64,000 bases of DNA from DASSTY01 sp035760645 (GTDB lineage: Bacteria > Gemmatimonadota > Gemmatimonadetes > Gemmatimonadales > GWC2-71-9), in assembly GCA_035760645.1 (NCBI GenBank), contig DASTSO010000073.1, positions 1 to 64,000 on the forward strand. Direction: 5' to 3'. This document shows positions 1 to 7,994 of the stretch, one piece after another. Numbering within the stretch: position 1 is the first letter of the stretch; every line of letters begins with the position of its first letter. Both the position numbers and the translations under genes were made by a program. The notes under the pieces are model-generated. The model was not told the origin of the DNA, did not search any database, and saw only the letters and a list, made by a program, of their open reading frames with translations.

Positions 1-363
1 ATCCTCGTCGGCCGCCCGGTGCGCGACCCCGACGCGATGGAGGACGCGGGCCGTCGCCTGCTCGCGCTCGGCGCGAAGGCCGCGCTGGTCAAGGGCGGCC
101 ACCTCCCCGCGGGGGACGCGGTGGACGTGCTCGTCACGCCCGCGGGCGCGCGCCGCTTCACCCACCCGCGCCTCGCCACCCGTGCGGGCCACGGCACCGG
201 CTGCACCCTCTCCGCCGCCCTCACCGCCGGCCTCGCCCTCGGCCGCGACCTCGAGCGCGCGACCGAGGATGCGCTCGATTTCGTGCACCGCGCCCTCGCG
301 GAAGCGCCGGGGCTCGGGTCGGGGCACGGGCCGCTGAATCACTTCGTACCACCTAGGGACTAG
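1..363 (+). CDS. thiD: Phosphomethylpyrimidine kinase, C-terminal part (cut by window start)
   Basis: Only the last ~120 residues are present; the frame is open at base 1, so the start lies outside the window. The visible part has the ribokinase-like ending of the ThiD family: an Ala/Leu helix, a VKGGH strand-turn, and the anion-hole/catalytic-base motif GHGTGCT followed by a hydrophobic helix. ThiD phosphorylates HMP and HMP-P in the cytosol for thiamine synthesis. The stop codon TAG at 361-363 falls inside a CTAGGGAC repeat, so the last two residues (RD) are encoded by the repeat. It is convergent with the purine nucleoside phosphorylase gene. The family call rests on the C-terminal motif only; another PfkB-type kinase is possible but less likely. 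Confidence 0.8.
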   Translation: MLVGRPVRDPDAMEDAGRRLLALGAKAALVKGGHLPAGDAVDVLVTPAGARRFTHPRLATRAGHGTGCTLSAALTAGLALGRDLERATEDALDFVHRALAEAPGLGSGHGPLNHFVPPRD

Positions 364-477
364 GGACTAGGGGCTAGGGGGCTCCGTGCCGATGCTCGAT
401 TCCGTGCTCCAAGCCCTTTCGACCACGCCCTAGCCCCTAGCCCCTAGCCTCTAGCCCCTAGCCCCTAGCCCCTAGCA
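353..477. repeat. CTAGGGN/NCCCTAG inverted heptamer array between convergent genes
   Basis: Left arm 353-381 is a run of CTAGGGA and CTAGGGG units. Right arm 428-477 is a run of CCCTAGC-type units in the opposite orientation, so the element can fold on itself. Between the arms lies a module reading TTCGACCACGCCCTAG. Its reverse complement recurs in the second copy of this element at 54556-54690. The unit is 7 nt long and contains CTAG, which reads TAG on both strands, so three units place stops in all frames both ways. Both flanking genes take their TAG stop from the array. A 3'-end or terminator-like role is inferred. Confidence 0.85.
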
Positions 478-1314
478 CCTACCAACCACTCCCGCGATCA
501 ACGCCCCGAGCGGCTCCCGCACGCGCGCGGCGGCCTCCATCACTTCGGCGTGCGAGAGCGGGGTGGGCGAGATGCCGCAGGCGAGGTTGGTGATCGTAGA
601 GACGCCCAGGCAGCGCATCCCGCGGGCGCGGGCGGCGACCACCTCGAGCACGGTGCTCATGCCCACCGCGTCGGCGCCGAGGCGCTCGAGCATCCGCACC
701 TCGGCCGGCGTCTCGTAGCTCGGCCCGAGCAGGCCGACGTACACCCCCTCCTCGAGCACCACGCCCCGCTCGGCCGCCACCTCGCGCGCGAGCGCGCGCA
801 GCCCCCTGTCGTAGGGATCCGACATGTCGGGAAAGCGCTCCTCGCCCGCGAGCACGGAGCCGACGAGCGGGTTGCGGCCGGTGAGATTGATGTGGTCCGA
901 AATCAGCATCAGGCCGCCGGCGCGAAAGGTGCGCCGTATGCCGCCCGCGGCGTTGGTGAGCAGGAGCGTCGTGACGCCCAGGGCGCCGAAGACGCGCACC
1001 GGGAGCGTCGTGGTGCGCGCGTCGTGGCCCTCGTAGGCATGGAAGCGGCCGCTCTGCGCGATGATCTCCTTCCCGGCAAGCCGGCCGACGACGAGCTCGC
1101 CACCGTGGCCCAGCACCGTGGGCACGTGGAAACCCGGGATCTCGCCGTAGGGGATCCGCACCGCGTCCTCGACCTGGTCGGCGAGGAAGCCGAGCCCGCT
1201 GCCGAGCACGACGGCCACACTGGGCCGCCGCGCCCCGATGCGCGCGCGCACCGCCTCGGCCGCGCGCGCGATCGCCGCCTCGTACTCCGCGTTCCCCGTC
1301 ACGTCGTCGCTCAT
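472..1314 (-). CDS. punA: Purine nucleoside phosphorylase
   Basis: A 280-aa protein of the trimeric PNP/MTAP family. It cleaves inosine and guanosine (and deoxy forms) with phosphate to the free base and (deoxy)ribose-1-phosphate in the cytosol. Visible motifs in order are the phosphate-binding LGSGLG near residue 38, SGRFHAYEGH, LTNAAGG, GPSYETPAE and the specificity loop VGMSTVLE. Full family length. It is the last gene of the minus-strand salvage operon, 40 bp after the nucleoside transporter. The TAG stop lies in the CTAG repeat array. The ribose phosphate product connects to deoC at 21856 if deoxyribonucleosides are used; that link is inference. Confidence 0.95.
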   Translation of the reverse strand: MSDDVTGNAEYEAAIARAAEAVRARIGARRPSVAVVLGSGLGFLADQVEDAVRIPYGEIPGFHVPTVLGHGGELVVGRLAGKEIIAQSGRFHAYEGHDARTTTLPVRVFGALGVTTLLLTNAAGGIRRTFRAGGLMLISDHINLTGRNPLVGSVLAGEERFPDMSDPYDRGLRALAREVAAERGVVLEEGVYVGLLGPSYETPAEVRMLERLGADAVGMSTVLEVVAARARGMRCLGVSTITNLACGISPTPLSHAEVMEAAARVREPLGALIAGVVGRC

Positions 1315-1354
1315 CGTGGTCTCCGTCGTCTCCGTCGTCTCTCTCCCGCTCCGC

Positions 1355-2914
1355 TCAGAGCAGGATCCCGGCGATCGTCGCCGAGAGGAAGTTGGCGAGC
1401 GTGCCGGCGAGCATCGCGCGGAAGCCGAGGCGCGCGAGGTCGCCCTTGCGCTCGGGGGCGAGGGCGCCGATGCCGCCGATCTGGATGCCGACCGAGCTGA
1501 AGTTGGCGAAGCCGGCGAGCGCGAAGGACGCGATCGTGAACGAGCGCGGGTCGAGCGTCGGCTTGAGGGGGCCGAGCTGCGAGAAGGCGATGAACTCGTT
1601 GAGCACCGCGCGGGTCCCCAGCAGCGAGCCCACGACCTCGCTGTCCTTCCAGGGCACGCCCATCACCCAGGCGATCGGCCGGCAGACCCAGCCCAGCACG
1701 GTCTGGAAGTCGCCCGGGAACCAGGGCAGCCAGCCGTGCATCATCCCGAAGAAGCCGTTCACGAGCGCGATGATCGCGATGAAGCTGATGAGCATCGCGA
1801 TCACGTTGAGCATCAGGTTGAGCCCCTCGCCGGTGCCGCGCGCGGCGGCGTCCACCACGTTCACGTCGGTCTCGGGGATGTCGAGCTTGACGTTGCCGTA
1901 GGTCTCGGGCGTCGCCGTCTCGGGCTCGAAGAGCTTGGCCATCATGATCGTGCCCGGCGCCGTCATGATGACGGCGGTGAGCAGGTGGCGCGCCTCGATG
2001 CCGAAGGCGATGTAGGCCGCCATGATCGAGCCGGAGACGTGGGCCATGCCCGAGGTCATGACGGTCATGAGCTCCGAGCGCGTCATCCGCGGCAGGAAGG
2101 GGCGGATGGTGAGCGGCGCCTCGGTCTGCCCCATGAAGATGGAGGCCGCGACGTTCAGGCTCTCGGCGCCGCTCGCGCCGAGGAGGCGGCTCATCACCCG
2201 GGCCATCGCGCGCACAATCACCTGCATGATGCCCAGGTAGTACATGATCGCGAAGAGCGCGGAGACGAAGATGATCGCCGGCAGGATCTGGAAGGCGAAG
2301 ACGACACCGAGCTTCGAGTTGGGCGCGCCGAGGTCGCCGAAGACGAACTGGCTGCCGGCGTATGAGTAGCTCAGGATCTTCGTCACGAAGGCGCCGAGGG
2401 CGCGGAAGAGCGTCTGCCCCGCGGGCACCCGCAGCACGAAGATGGCGAAGGCGACCTGGAGGCCGAGGCCCCAGGCGACGGTGCGCCAGCGGATGGCCTT
2501 CCGGTTGCTCGACATCAGGAAGCCGATGGCGAGGATCACCACGATGCCGACGAGCCCGACGAGCCGGCTGAGGAGCGGCGTGCCGCCCGTCGTGCCGCCC
2601 GGCGTCTCGGTCGGCGCCGGCGCCTGCTCGGCGCGTGGCGCCGGCGGCGCGGGGTGCCGGAGCTCGCTGTCCGGGTTCGCCGGCGTCGCCGTGGGGCTCG
2701 GCACCTGCGCGCCCGCCTGGCCGTCGGCCGGCGCGCCGCGGGCCGGCTCCTGCGCGAGCAGCGGGGCGGCGAGGAGCGACTGCGATGCCCGGCCGGTCGC
2801 GATCGGGAGCGCCCAGGTCGCGGCGAAGGCCACGAGGCCGAGCGCGAGGGCGAAGAGCAGGTTCCGGCCACCCGACGACCACCACCGACGGGACCACCGA
2901 CGGTTCAATGACAT
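1355..2914 (-). CDS. nupC: CNT-family (NupC) nucleoside transporter with N-terminal extension
   Basis: A 519-aa inner-membrane concentrative nucleoside symporter. The CNT core runs from about residue 115 to the end, with many hydrophobic helices. It carries the family gate motif GQTEAPL, the LNEFIAF segment and a FANFSSVGIQIGG stretch near the C-terminus. The start (MSLNRRW) is the first ATG after a reading frame that otherwise runs on as a shadow of the upstream gene. Odd feature: before the core there is an extra membrane helix (about residues 17-40) and then a ~70-residue Ala/Pro/Thr-rich linker. Most NupC proteins are ~400 aa without this part. It sits 44 bp after adenosine deaminase, so uptake and deamination are coupled. 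Confidence 0.93.
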   Translation of the reverse strand: MSLNRRWSRRWWSSGGRNLLFALALGLVAFAATWALPIATGRASQSLLAAPLLAQEPARGAPADGQAGAQVPSPTATPANPDSELRHPAPPAPRAEQAPAPTETPGGTTGGTPLLSRLVGLVGIVVILAIGFLMSSNRKAIRWRTVAWGLGLQVAFAIFVLRVPAGQTLFRALGAFVTKILSYSYAGSQFVFGDLGAPNSKLGVVFAFQILPAIIFVSALFAIMYYLGIMQVIVRAMARVMSRLLGASGAESLNVAASIFMGQTEAPLTIRPFLPRMTRSELMTVMTSGMAHVSGSIMAAYIAFGIEARHLLTAVIMTAPGTIMMAKLFEPETATPETYGNVKLDIPETDVNVVDAAARGTGEGLNLMLNVIAMLISFIAIIALVNGFFGMMHGWLPWFPGDFQTVLGWVCRPIAWVMGVPWKDSEVVGSLLGTRAVLNEFIAFSQLGPLKPTLDPRSFTIASFALAGFANFSSVGIQIGGIGALAPERKGDLARLGFRAMLAGTLANFLSATIAGILL

Positions 2915-2958
2915 GCCGCGAGCCTCGACGAGAGGAGGGAGAGGGGGAGGTTCGAGTT

Positions 2959-4005
2959 TCAGAGCGCGGCGAGCTCGTCGCGCACCCGGGCGACGAGCGC
3001 CTGGCGTTCGGGCCACGGCAGGAACGCCGCGCCGAAGCCGTTCAGGATGAGCGCGTCGATCTCGGCACGCCCGAAGCCCAGCGCCGTGTGGGCGAGCCAG
3101 TACTCGTCGCTCAGGCTGACGCCGCTCATGAGCCAGCTGTCGGTCGAGAGCGTCACCGCGAGCCCGGCATCGAAGTACGCGCGCACCGGATGCGCCGCGG
3201 CGCTCGGCACGGCGTGCGTCTGGACGTTGCTCGTGATGTTGGTCTCGAGGCAGATCCGCCGGTCGCGCACGTAGGCCTGGAGCGCCGGGTCCTCGTAGAG
3301 CCGCGTGCCGTGCCCGATCCGCTCGGCGTGGCAGCGGTGCACCGCCTCGGCGACGGACTCGGCGCCCGCCGCCTCGCCGGCGTGGATCGTGACGTGGAGA
3401 TTGCCCGCCGCCGCCGCGTCGAACGCCTCGCGATGCACCGCGGGCGGGTGGCCCGCCTCGGGGCCCGCGAGGTCGAAGGCCACGACGCCGCGCTCGCGGA
3501 ACGCGACCGAGGTGCGGGCGACCTCGAGCGAGACGGCGGGGTCCCAGTGGCGGAGCGAGCAGTTGATGACCCGCGCCGTGACGCCGAAGTCGCGCTGGCC
3601 GCGCGCGAGCCCGCGCAGCTCGGCCTCGAGCACCTCGGGCATGGTGAGCCCGCCGCGGGTGCTCAGCGTCGGGGCGTAGCGGATCTCGATGTAGCGGACG
3701 TTGTCGGCCGCGGCGTCCTCGCACATCTCGTAGGCGACCCGCTCGATCGCCTCGGGCGTCTGGAGGAGCGCGATGGTGAGGTCGAAGCGGGCGAGATAGT
3801 CGACGAGGTCCCGGGCGTCGTCCACCAGCATGTAGCGGCGAAGCGCCGCGGGATCCGTCGTGGGCAGCGTGTGGCCGCCCGCGCGCGCGAGATCGATCAT
3901 CGTCTCCGGCCGCAGCGAACCGTCGAGATGCACGTGCAGCTCCGCCTTGGGGAGCCGTCGGATGAGCTCGCGGGTCACCGCGCCGGCGGCATCACCCCTC
4001 GGCAT
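2959..4005 (-). CDS. add: Adenosine deaminase family protein
   Basis: A 348-aa TIM-barrel amidohydrolase that hydrolyses adenosine or deoxyadenosine to inosine and ammonia. Metal and catalytic motifs are present: HVHLDGS near residue 23, the HAGE catalytic loop, ERIGHGTR, and STDS followed by WLMSG. In classical enzymes the last motif has two aspartates (TDD); here the second is Ser. Related adenosine deaminases carry Asn or Ser at this place, so activity is likely but should not be assumed for every substrate. The first 14 bp overlap the end of the small upstream gene. It lies between the secreted 5'-nucleotidase and the nucleoside transporter, so adenosine is the obvious substrate. Confidence 0.93.
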   Translation of the reverse strand: MPRGDAAGAVTRELIRRLPKAELHVHLDGSLRPETMIDLARAGGHTLPTTDPAALRRYMLVDDARDLVDYLARFDLTIALLQTPEAIERVAYEMCEDAAADNVRYIEIRYAPTLSTRGGLTMPEVLEAELRGLARGQRDFGVTARVINCSLRHWDPAVSLEVARTSVAFRERGVVAFDLAGPEAGHPPAVHREAFDAAAAGNLHVTIHAGEAAGAESVAEAVHRCHAERIGHGTRLYEDPALQAYVRDRRICLETNITSNVQTHAVPSAAAHPVRAYFDAGLAVTLSTDSWLMSGVSLSDEYWLAHTALGFGRAEIDALILNGFGAAFLPWPERQALVARVRDELAAL

Positions 4006-4294
4006 CGGCGCCCTCCGCCTCCGGGGTCGCGGCGGCGGCGCCCGCGGCGCCGCCGCGGCGCGCGGAGATCACGACGCGCACGATCGCGCCCGCCGCGAGG
4101 GGCGCCGCGGGATCGAGCGCGATGCCGCGCCCGTCCGTCAGCTGCGCCCGGCCCTCCGCGAGGCCGGCCTCGAAGCGCTCGGCGAGCGCGGGATCCGAGG
4201 CACGCACCGCCGCGCGCGCGGCGGCGCCCGCGGGCACGGTCACCGCCCGATCGTTGACGAAGACGGGGATGCCGCTCATCGCATTGCCGCTCAT
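3992..4294 (-). CDS. Small conserved-looking protein of the salvage operon, function unknown
   Basis: A 100-aa protein. Its start codon overlaps the stop of the 5'-nucleotidase gene (ATGA at 4294-4291) and its end overlaps the adenosine deaminase start by 14 bp; this tight packing is the main evidence that it is real. A second ATG five codons later (4279) is an alternative start. The sequence begins with a short beta strand (IPVFVND), has an Ala/Leu helix, then an LTDGRG turn and a strand reading GAIVRVVISARR, and ends in an Ala/Gly/Glu tail. The pattern recalls a small beta-grasp or sandwich fold, but no family is recognised. No signal peptide or Cys is seen. Confidence 0.7.
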   Translation of the reverse strand: MSGNAMSGIPVFVNDRAVTVPAGAAARAAVRASDPALAERFEAGLAEGRAQLTDGRGIALDPAAPLAAGAIVRVVISARRGGAAGAAAATPEAEGADAEG

Positions 4295-7200
4295 CGGGTC
4301 ACCGCCACGAAACGGGGCTCCTCGGGCGCGCGCACCGGCTGGGGAAGGCGCCGCAGATAGGTGATGAGGCCGTCCACGTCGACGATTCCCGACCGCTTCG
4401 TCGGCCGGCCCGCGAGCATGGTGAAGCCGCTGCCGCCGCCGGCGAGATAGTCGTCGGTGGCGAGGGTGTAGCGCGCCTTGTCCTTGAGCACGCGCCCGTC
4501 GGTGAAGCGCACGCCCCGCACGCGCTGGCCGGCCGGCGCGGTCGAGTCCCAGCGCACCACGATCCCCGCGACGTGCTCGTCCGGCTCGCCGGCGGCGAGG
4601 ACGCGCTCGAGCATCCGCTTCAGCTCGGCGCCGGTGAGGGTCACGGTGACGAGCTCGTTCCCGAACGGCTGGACCTGGAAGAGCTGGCCGTAGGTGACGG
4701 GCCCCGCCGGCAGGTCGGCGCGGATGCCGCCGTTGTTGACGAGCGCGGCGTCGGCGCGCAGCACGTTGCGGCGCGCGTCGGCGATCAGGTTGCCGAGGGG
4801 GTACTGCGGCTCGTCGCGGTTCAGCGGCAGCGCGACGCGCGCCACCACGCGCCGGGTCATCGCGTCGATCGGCGCCTGCCAGCGCTCGACCTGCGCGGCG
4901 AGGGCGGTATCGGCGCGCACGCTGTCGGTCCAGACGGTGAGCACCCGCGGCCGCGCCTCGAGCCCGGCGCGGCCGCGCACGAAGTCGATGACGCCGAGCG
5001 CCATGCCGTTGTTGCGCGGCTCGACGATGGGGATCCCGGCCACCTGCATGTCGAGGAGCCAGTGCGCGTGGCCCGCGACGATGAGGTCCACCGGCCGCGG
5101 CCCCGGCTCCTGCGCCAGCTCGCGCGCGAGGCCGAGGATGGCGCCCTTGCAGGCCCCCGCGGTGTCGCAGCGCGCGCCCTCGTGGGCGATGACGATCGTG
5201 AGGTCGGGGTGCGCCGCCCGCACGGTGTCGAGCACGCCGCGGATCGCGGCGACGCCGCTGTCCACCCGCACCGCGCCGAGCGCGGCGCGCTTGACGATGC
5301 GGTTCGTCTCCGGCGTCACGTAGCCGACGAGCGCCACCTTGAGCCCGCCGACGGTCACCAGCTTCCAGGGCGTCACCCAGACCGGCCGGCGGCCGGTGGC
5401 GGAGTCCACCACGTTGGCGCCGAGCCACGGGTAGCTCGCCTCGCGCATGCGGGCGCGGAGCGTGTCCACCGACCAGTCGAAGTCGTGGTTGCCGAGCGCG
5501 GCGGCGTCGAGGCCGAGTGCGTTGAAGGCGGCCACCGTCGTGCGGCCGCGGCTCGTGCTCGAGATGAGCGTCCCCTGCATCTGGTCGCCGGCGTCGAGGC
5601 GCAGCGTGGCGCAGCCACACTCCGCCACCAGGCTGTCCATCAGCCCCTTGAGCGCCGCGACGCCGCCCACCCGCTGGCCCCTGGACCAGTCGTAGGTGCG
5701 CGGCAGCAGGTTGCCGTGCAGATCGGAGGTGGCGAGCACCCGCAGCGCGACCGAGTCGCGCCGCGCGGGCACGCCCGGCGTCACCCCCACGCCCTGCGTC
5801 TCGCGCGGCCCCTCGGCGAAGAGCGCGCGCACCTGCGCCTCCGTCGGCGCGGGCGCGACGCGCCACGAGCTGGCGGGCGCGGGCGCGAAGCGCGCGGGAT
5901 CGAGCGTCTTCCGGGCGCGCAGATCGTCGACGAGGAGCTCGCGGATGTTCTCGGCGCGGTCGTACACCACCGGCGCGCCCTTGATCATGTCGTAGCCGCC
6001 CCCCCCGCCCTGCCGGTAGCTGTTGAGGGCGAGGGTGAAGCTGTCCGCGGGCTGCACCGGCCGGCCCGCGACGGCGAGGTCCACGATCCGGCTGCCGATC
6101 GGGCGCGTGAGGTCCATCGCGTAGCTCGCGCCGCCGATCTCGTCGAAGTTGTAGCCGGGGATGCTGTCGTTGACGACGACCCGCCCCGCGGCGTCGGTCG
6201 TGTAGTAGCGCGCGCTCTGCTCGAGGTAGGCCTTGAGCTGCGCGCCGCTCACGCGGATCGCCCGCAGGGTGTTCTCGTAGGGGTAGAGCGCCGCGACGTC
6301 GGCCATGCGGATGGGACCCGGCCGGAAGCCCGCGCGCAGGTTGAAGGCCGAGGCGGCCGAGAGCTGCGCGCCGGTGCGGGCGCGCTGCACCGCGTGGATC
6401 CAGGTCAGGAGCGGCGTCGAGCCGACGCGCGCGAAGGCCGCGGGCATCGGCCCCGTCGCCTCGGCGAGGGGCTGCGCGGTCCAGGCGCGCACCGCCGAGT
6501 CGGCGCCGGCGAGCGCGCGCACGAGGCGTGGATCGGGCGGGACGGTCTTCAGCGGCACGAGATCGGTGCGCGTGCGGACCGGCCGCCAGGCCCTGCCCTG
6601 CCGCACCAGATCGATGTGCGTCACCGTGACGCTCTGCACGTAATTCTTCGGCTGGACGAAGTGCACGCCGTTCACCACCGAATCGCGCATCTCGCGGTGC
6701 GAGTGGCCGACGACGACGAAGTCGGGCTTCACCGGGAGCGTGGCGAGCGAGGTCGCGACGTTCTCGGCGCCCACGCCGGTCGTGTCGTAGCTCGCCGGCG
6801 CGTTCATCCCGCTGTGGATGAGCACGATGCGGAGGTCCGCCTGGCCCGCGAGCGCGCGCACGACGCGCGCGGCGCCGGTCTCGACCCGGCCCACCCGCGC
6901 GCGGCCCTTCACGTTCTCGCGGTCCCAGACCATCACGCCCGGCGTCGTGAAGCCCGCGATGCCGACCCGCACGGGGCCGCGGCGCACCACGGTGAACGGC
7001 CGGAACATCAGCGTGTCGCCCGGCTCGGCGAAGACGTTGGCGCTCACGTAGTTGAACTGCGCGCCCGCGACGGCGCGGCGCCAGACGTCGAGCCCCCAGT
7101 TGAACTCGTGGTTCCCCGGCGTCGCCGCGTCGTAGCCGATGAGGTTCATCGCCTCGACGATCGGGTTCGGATCGCGCGGGGCGACCTGGGCGAAGTAGGT

Positions 7201-7473
7201 GGCGAACGGATTGCCCTGGATCAGGTCGCCCGCGTCCACGACGACCACCTGGCCGGGGTAGGCGGCGCGCAGCGAGTCGACGATCGTCGCGGCCCGCACC
7301 AGGCCCCCCGGAAACGGGGCGCCGGTCGTGTAGTCCCACGCGGTGGCGTGGCCGTGGACGTCGGTCGTGGCGACGAGGACGACGTGCGCGGTGTCGGCCC
7401 CGGGCGCGGGCACCCGGGGCGAGGACGGCGCCGCCGCGACGAGGGCCGACGCCAGAAGGATGGCGGAAAGCAT
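4291..7473 (-). CDS. Secreted tandem 5'-nucleotidase / 2',3'-cyclic-nucleotide phosphodiesterase
   Basis: A 1060-aa exported protein with two complete UshA/CpdB units. Signal peptide about 1-25. Unit 1 (about 30-545) has TTDVHGH, DAGDLIQG, GNHEFNWG and VGHSHREM, then a 5'-nucleotidase C-terminal domain. Unit 2 (about 580-1045) has TSDLHGN, DAGDQMQG, GNHDFDWS and AGHAHW, then a second C-terminal domain. All dinuclear-metal ligands look intact in both. Such enzymes strip phosphate from extracellular nucleotides and 2',3'-cyclic nucleotides. It is the first gene of the operon that ends with nucleoside uptake and phosphorolysis. A Pho-box-like repeat lies 39-55 bp upstream, consistent with phosphate control. 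Confidence 0.93.
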   Translation of the reverse strand: MLSAILLASALVAAAPSSPRVPAPGADTAHVVLVATTDVHGHATAWDYTTGAPFPGGLVRAATIVDSLRAAYPGQVVVVDAGDLIQGNPFATYFAQVAPRDPNPIVEAMNLIGYDAATPGNHEFNWGLDVWRRAVAGAQFNYVSANVFAEPGDTLMFRPFTVVRRGPVRVGIAGFTTPGVMVWDRENVKGRARVGRVETGAARVVRALAGQADLRIVLIHSGMNAPASYDTTGVGAENVATSLATLPVKPDFVVVGHSHREMRDSVVNGVHFVQPKNYVQSVTVTHIDLVRQGRAWRPVRTRTDLVPLKTVPPDPRLVRALAGADSAVRAWTAQPLAEATGPMPAAFARVGSTPLLTWIHAVQRARTGAQLSAASAFNLRAGFRPGPIRMADVAALYPYENTLRAIRVSGAQLKAYLEQSARYYTTDAAGRVVVNDSIPGYNFDEIGGASYAMDLTRPIGSRIVDLAVAGRPVQPADSFTLALNSYRQGGGGGYDMIKGAPVVYDRAENIRELLVDDLRARKTLDPARFAPAPASSWRVAPAPTEAQVRALFAEGPRETQGVGVTPGVPARRDSVALRVLATSDLHGNLLPRTYDWSRGQRVGGVAALKGLMDSLVAECGCATLRLDAGDQMQGTLISSTSRGRTTVAAFNALGLDAAALGNHDFDWSVDTLRARMREASYPWLGANVVDSATGRRPVWVTPWKLVTVGGLKVALVGYVTPETNRIVKRAALGAVRVDSGVAAIRGVLDTVRAAHPDLTIVIAHEGARCDTAGACKGAILGLARELAQEPGPRPVDLIVAGHAHWLLDMQVAGIPIVEPRNNGMALGVIDFVRGRAGLEARPRVLTVWTDSVRADTALAAQVERWQAPIDAMTRRVVARVALPLNRDEPQYPLGNLIADARRNVLRADAALVNNGGIRADLPAGPVTYGQLFQVQPFGNELVTVTLTGAELKRMLERVLAAGEPDEHVAGIVVRWDSTAPAGQRVRGVRFTDGRVLKDKARYTLATDDYLAGGGSGFTMLAGRPTKRSGIVDVDGLITYLRRLPQPVRAPEEPRFVAVTR

Positions 7474-7511
7474 GGGCCGGAAAATAAAGGAAGGGCCCGG
7501 GAGCGGTAAGT

Positions 7512-7528
7512 CGTTACGGAGCCGTGAC
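7512..7528. promoter_or_regulatory. Pho-box-like direct repeat between 5'-nucleotidase and phoB operon
   Basis: CGTTAC at 7512 and CGTGAC at 7523 are spaced exactly 11 nt apart, the same unit and period as at five other sites in the window. It lies between two divergent operons. Toward the minus strand a TTTATTTT tract follows about 20 nt away and could serve as a -10; toward the plus strand a CATATTCG sits near 7571. Control of both sides by PhoB is inferred. Confidence 0.6.
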
Positions 7529-7589
7529 CCGGGCGGCCGCGTCCGCCCCTTGCGCCGCTCCGCGGGCGCGCATATTCGTTTCCCGCCAT

Positions 7590-7994
7590 ATGCGAGCCCC
7601 CCCGTCCACCGCCGAGCTGCTGCTGATCATCGCCGAGCCGACGCGGTTGCGCATCCTCAACTGCCTCGCCGCCGCGCCGCTCTTCGTCTCCGACCTCCAG
7701 GCGGTGCTCGAGCTGCCGCAGCCGACGGTGTCGCGGCACCTGCAGGTGCTGCGGCGCGCCGGGCTGGTGCGCGACACGCCGGTGGCGCAGTTCGTCCTCT
7801 ATCGGCTGCGCGCCGACAGCGGCCCCGCGGGCCGACTGCTCGCGGCCGTCCTCGAGGCGGCGGCGGCCGAGGACGCCATGCGGCAGGAGCGCACCCGCGC
7901 CACCGAGCGCAGCCGCTCCCACACGCGCACCCGGGTGCAGCCCGCGGCGGCCCGCCCCCGCTCCCTGGCCCGCCTGGAGCGTCCGGCGCCATGA
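7590..7994 (+). CDS. ArsR-type winged-helix transcriptional regulator
   Basis: A 134-aa protein, start ATG at 7590 chosen because the helix-turn-helix begins right after it. Residues ~5-85 form the ArsR fold: AEPTRLRILNCL, the recognition segment QPTVSRHLQVLRRAGLV and a beta wing ending QFVLYRL. The C-terminal ~45 residues are Arg/Ala-rich and low in complexity. It lacks the ELCVCDL-type metal-binding cysteines of metal sensors (one Cys only). Its stop overlaps the phoB start as ATGA, so the three genes should be co-transcribed. A third regulator in front of PhoBR is unusual; the ligand is unknown. Confidence 0.88.
   Translation: MRAPPSTAELLLIIAEPTRLRILNCLAAAPLFVSDLQAVLELPQPTVSRHLQVLRRAGLVRDTPVAQFVLYRLRADSGPAGRLLAAVLEAAAAEDAMRQERTRATERSRSHTRTRVQPAAARPRSLARLERPAP

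Noticed and set aside
353..477. CTAGCCC tandem units as a CRISPR array or telomere-like repeat
   Set aside because: Units are 7 nt with no spacers, lie in two short inverted arms inside the chromosome, and recur at another internal locus; neither CRISPR nor telomere architecture fits.
3992..7339. Very long second minus-strand reading frame (over 1100 aa) over the 5'-nucleotidase
   Set aside because: It is Arg/Ala/Gly-rich without domains and overlaps a gene with full motifs; only its last 100 residues, starting at 4294, look like a real gene.
4573..7509. Long plus-strand frame of 978 aa opposite the 5'-nucleotidase
   Set aside because: An antisense shadow typical of very GC-rich DNA; composition is His/Arg/Val-rich with no recognisable domain.
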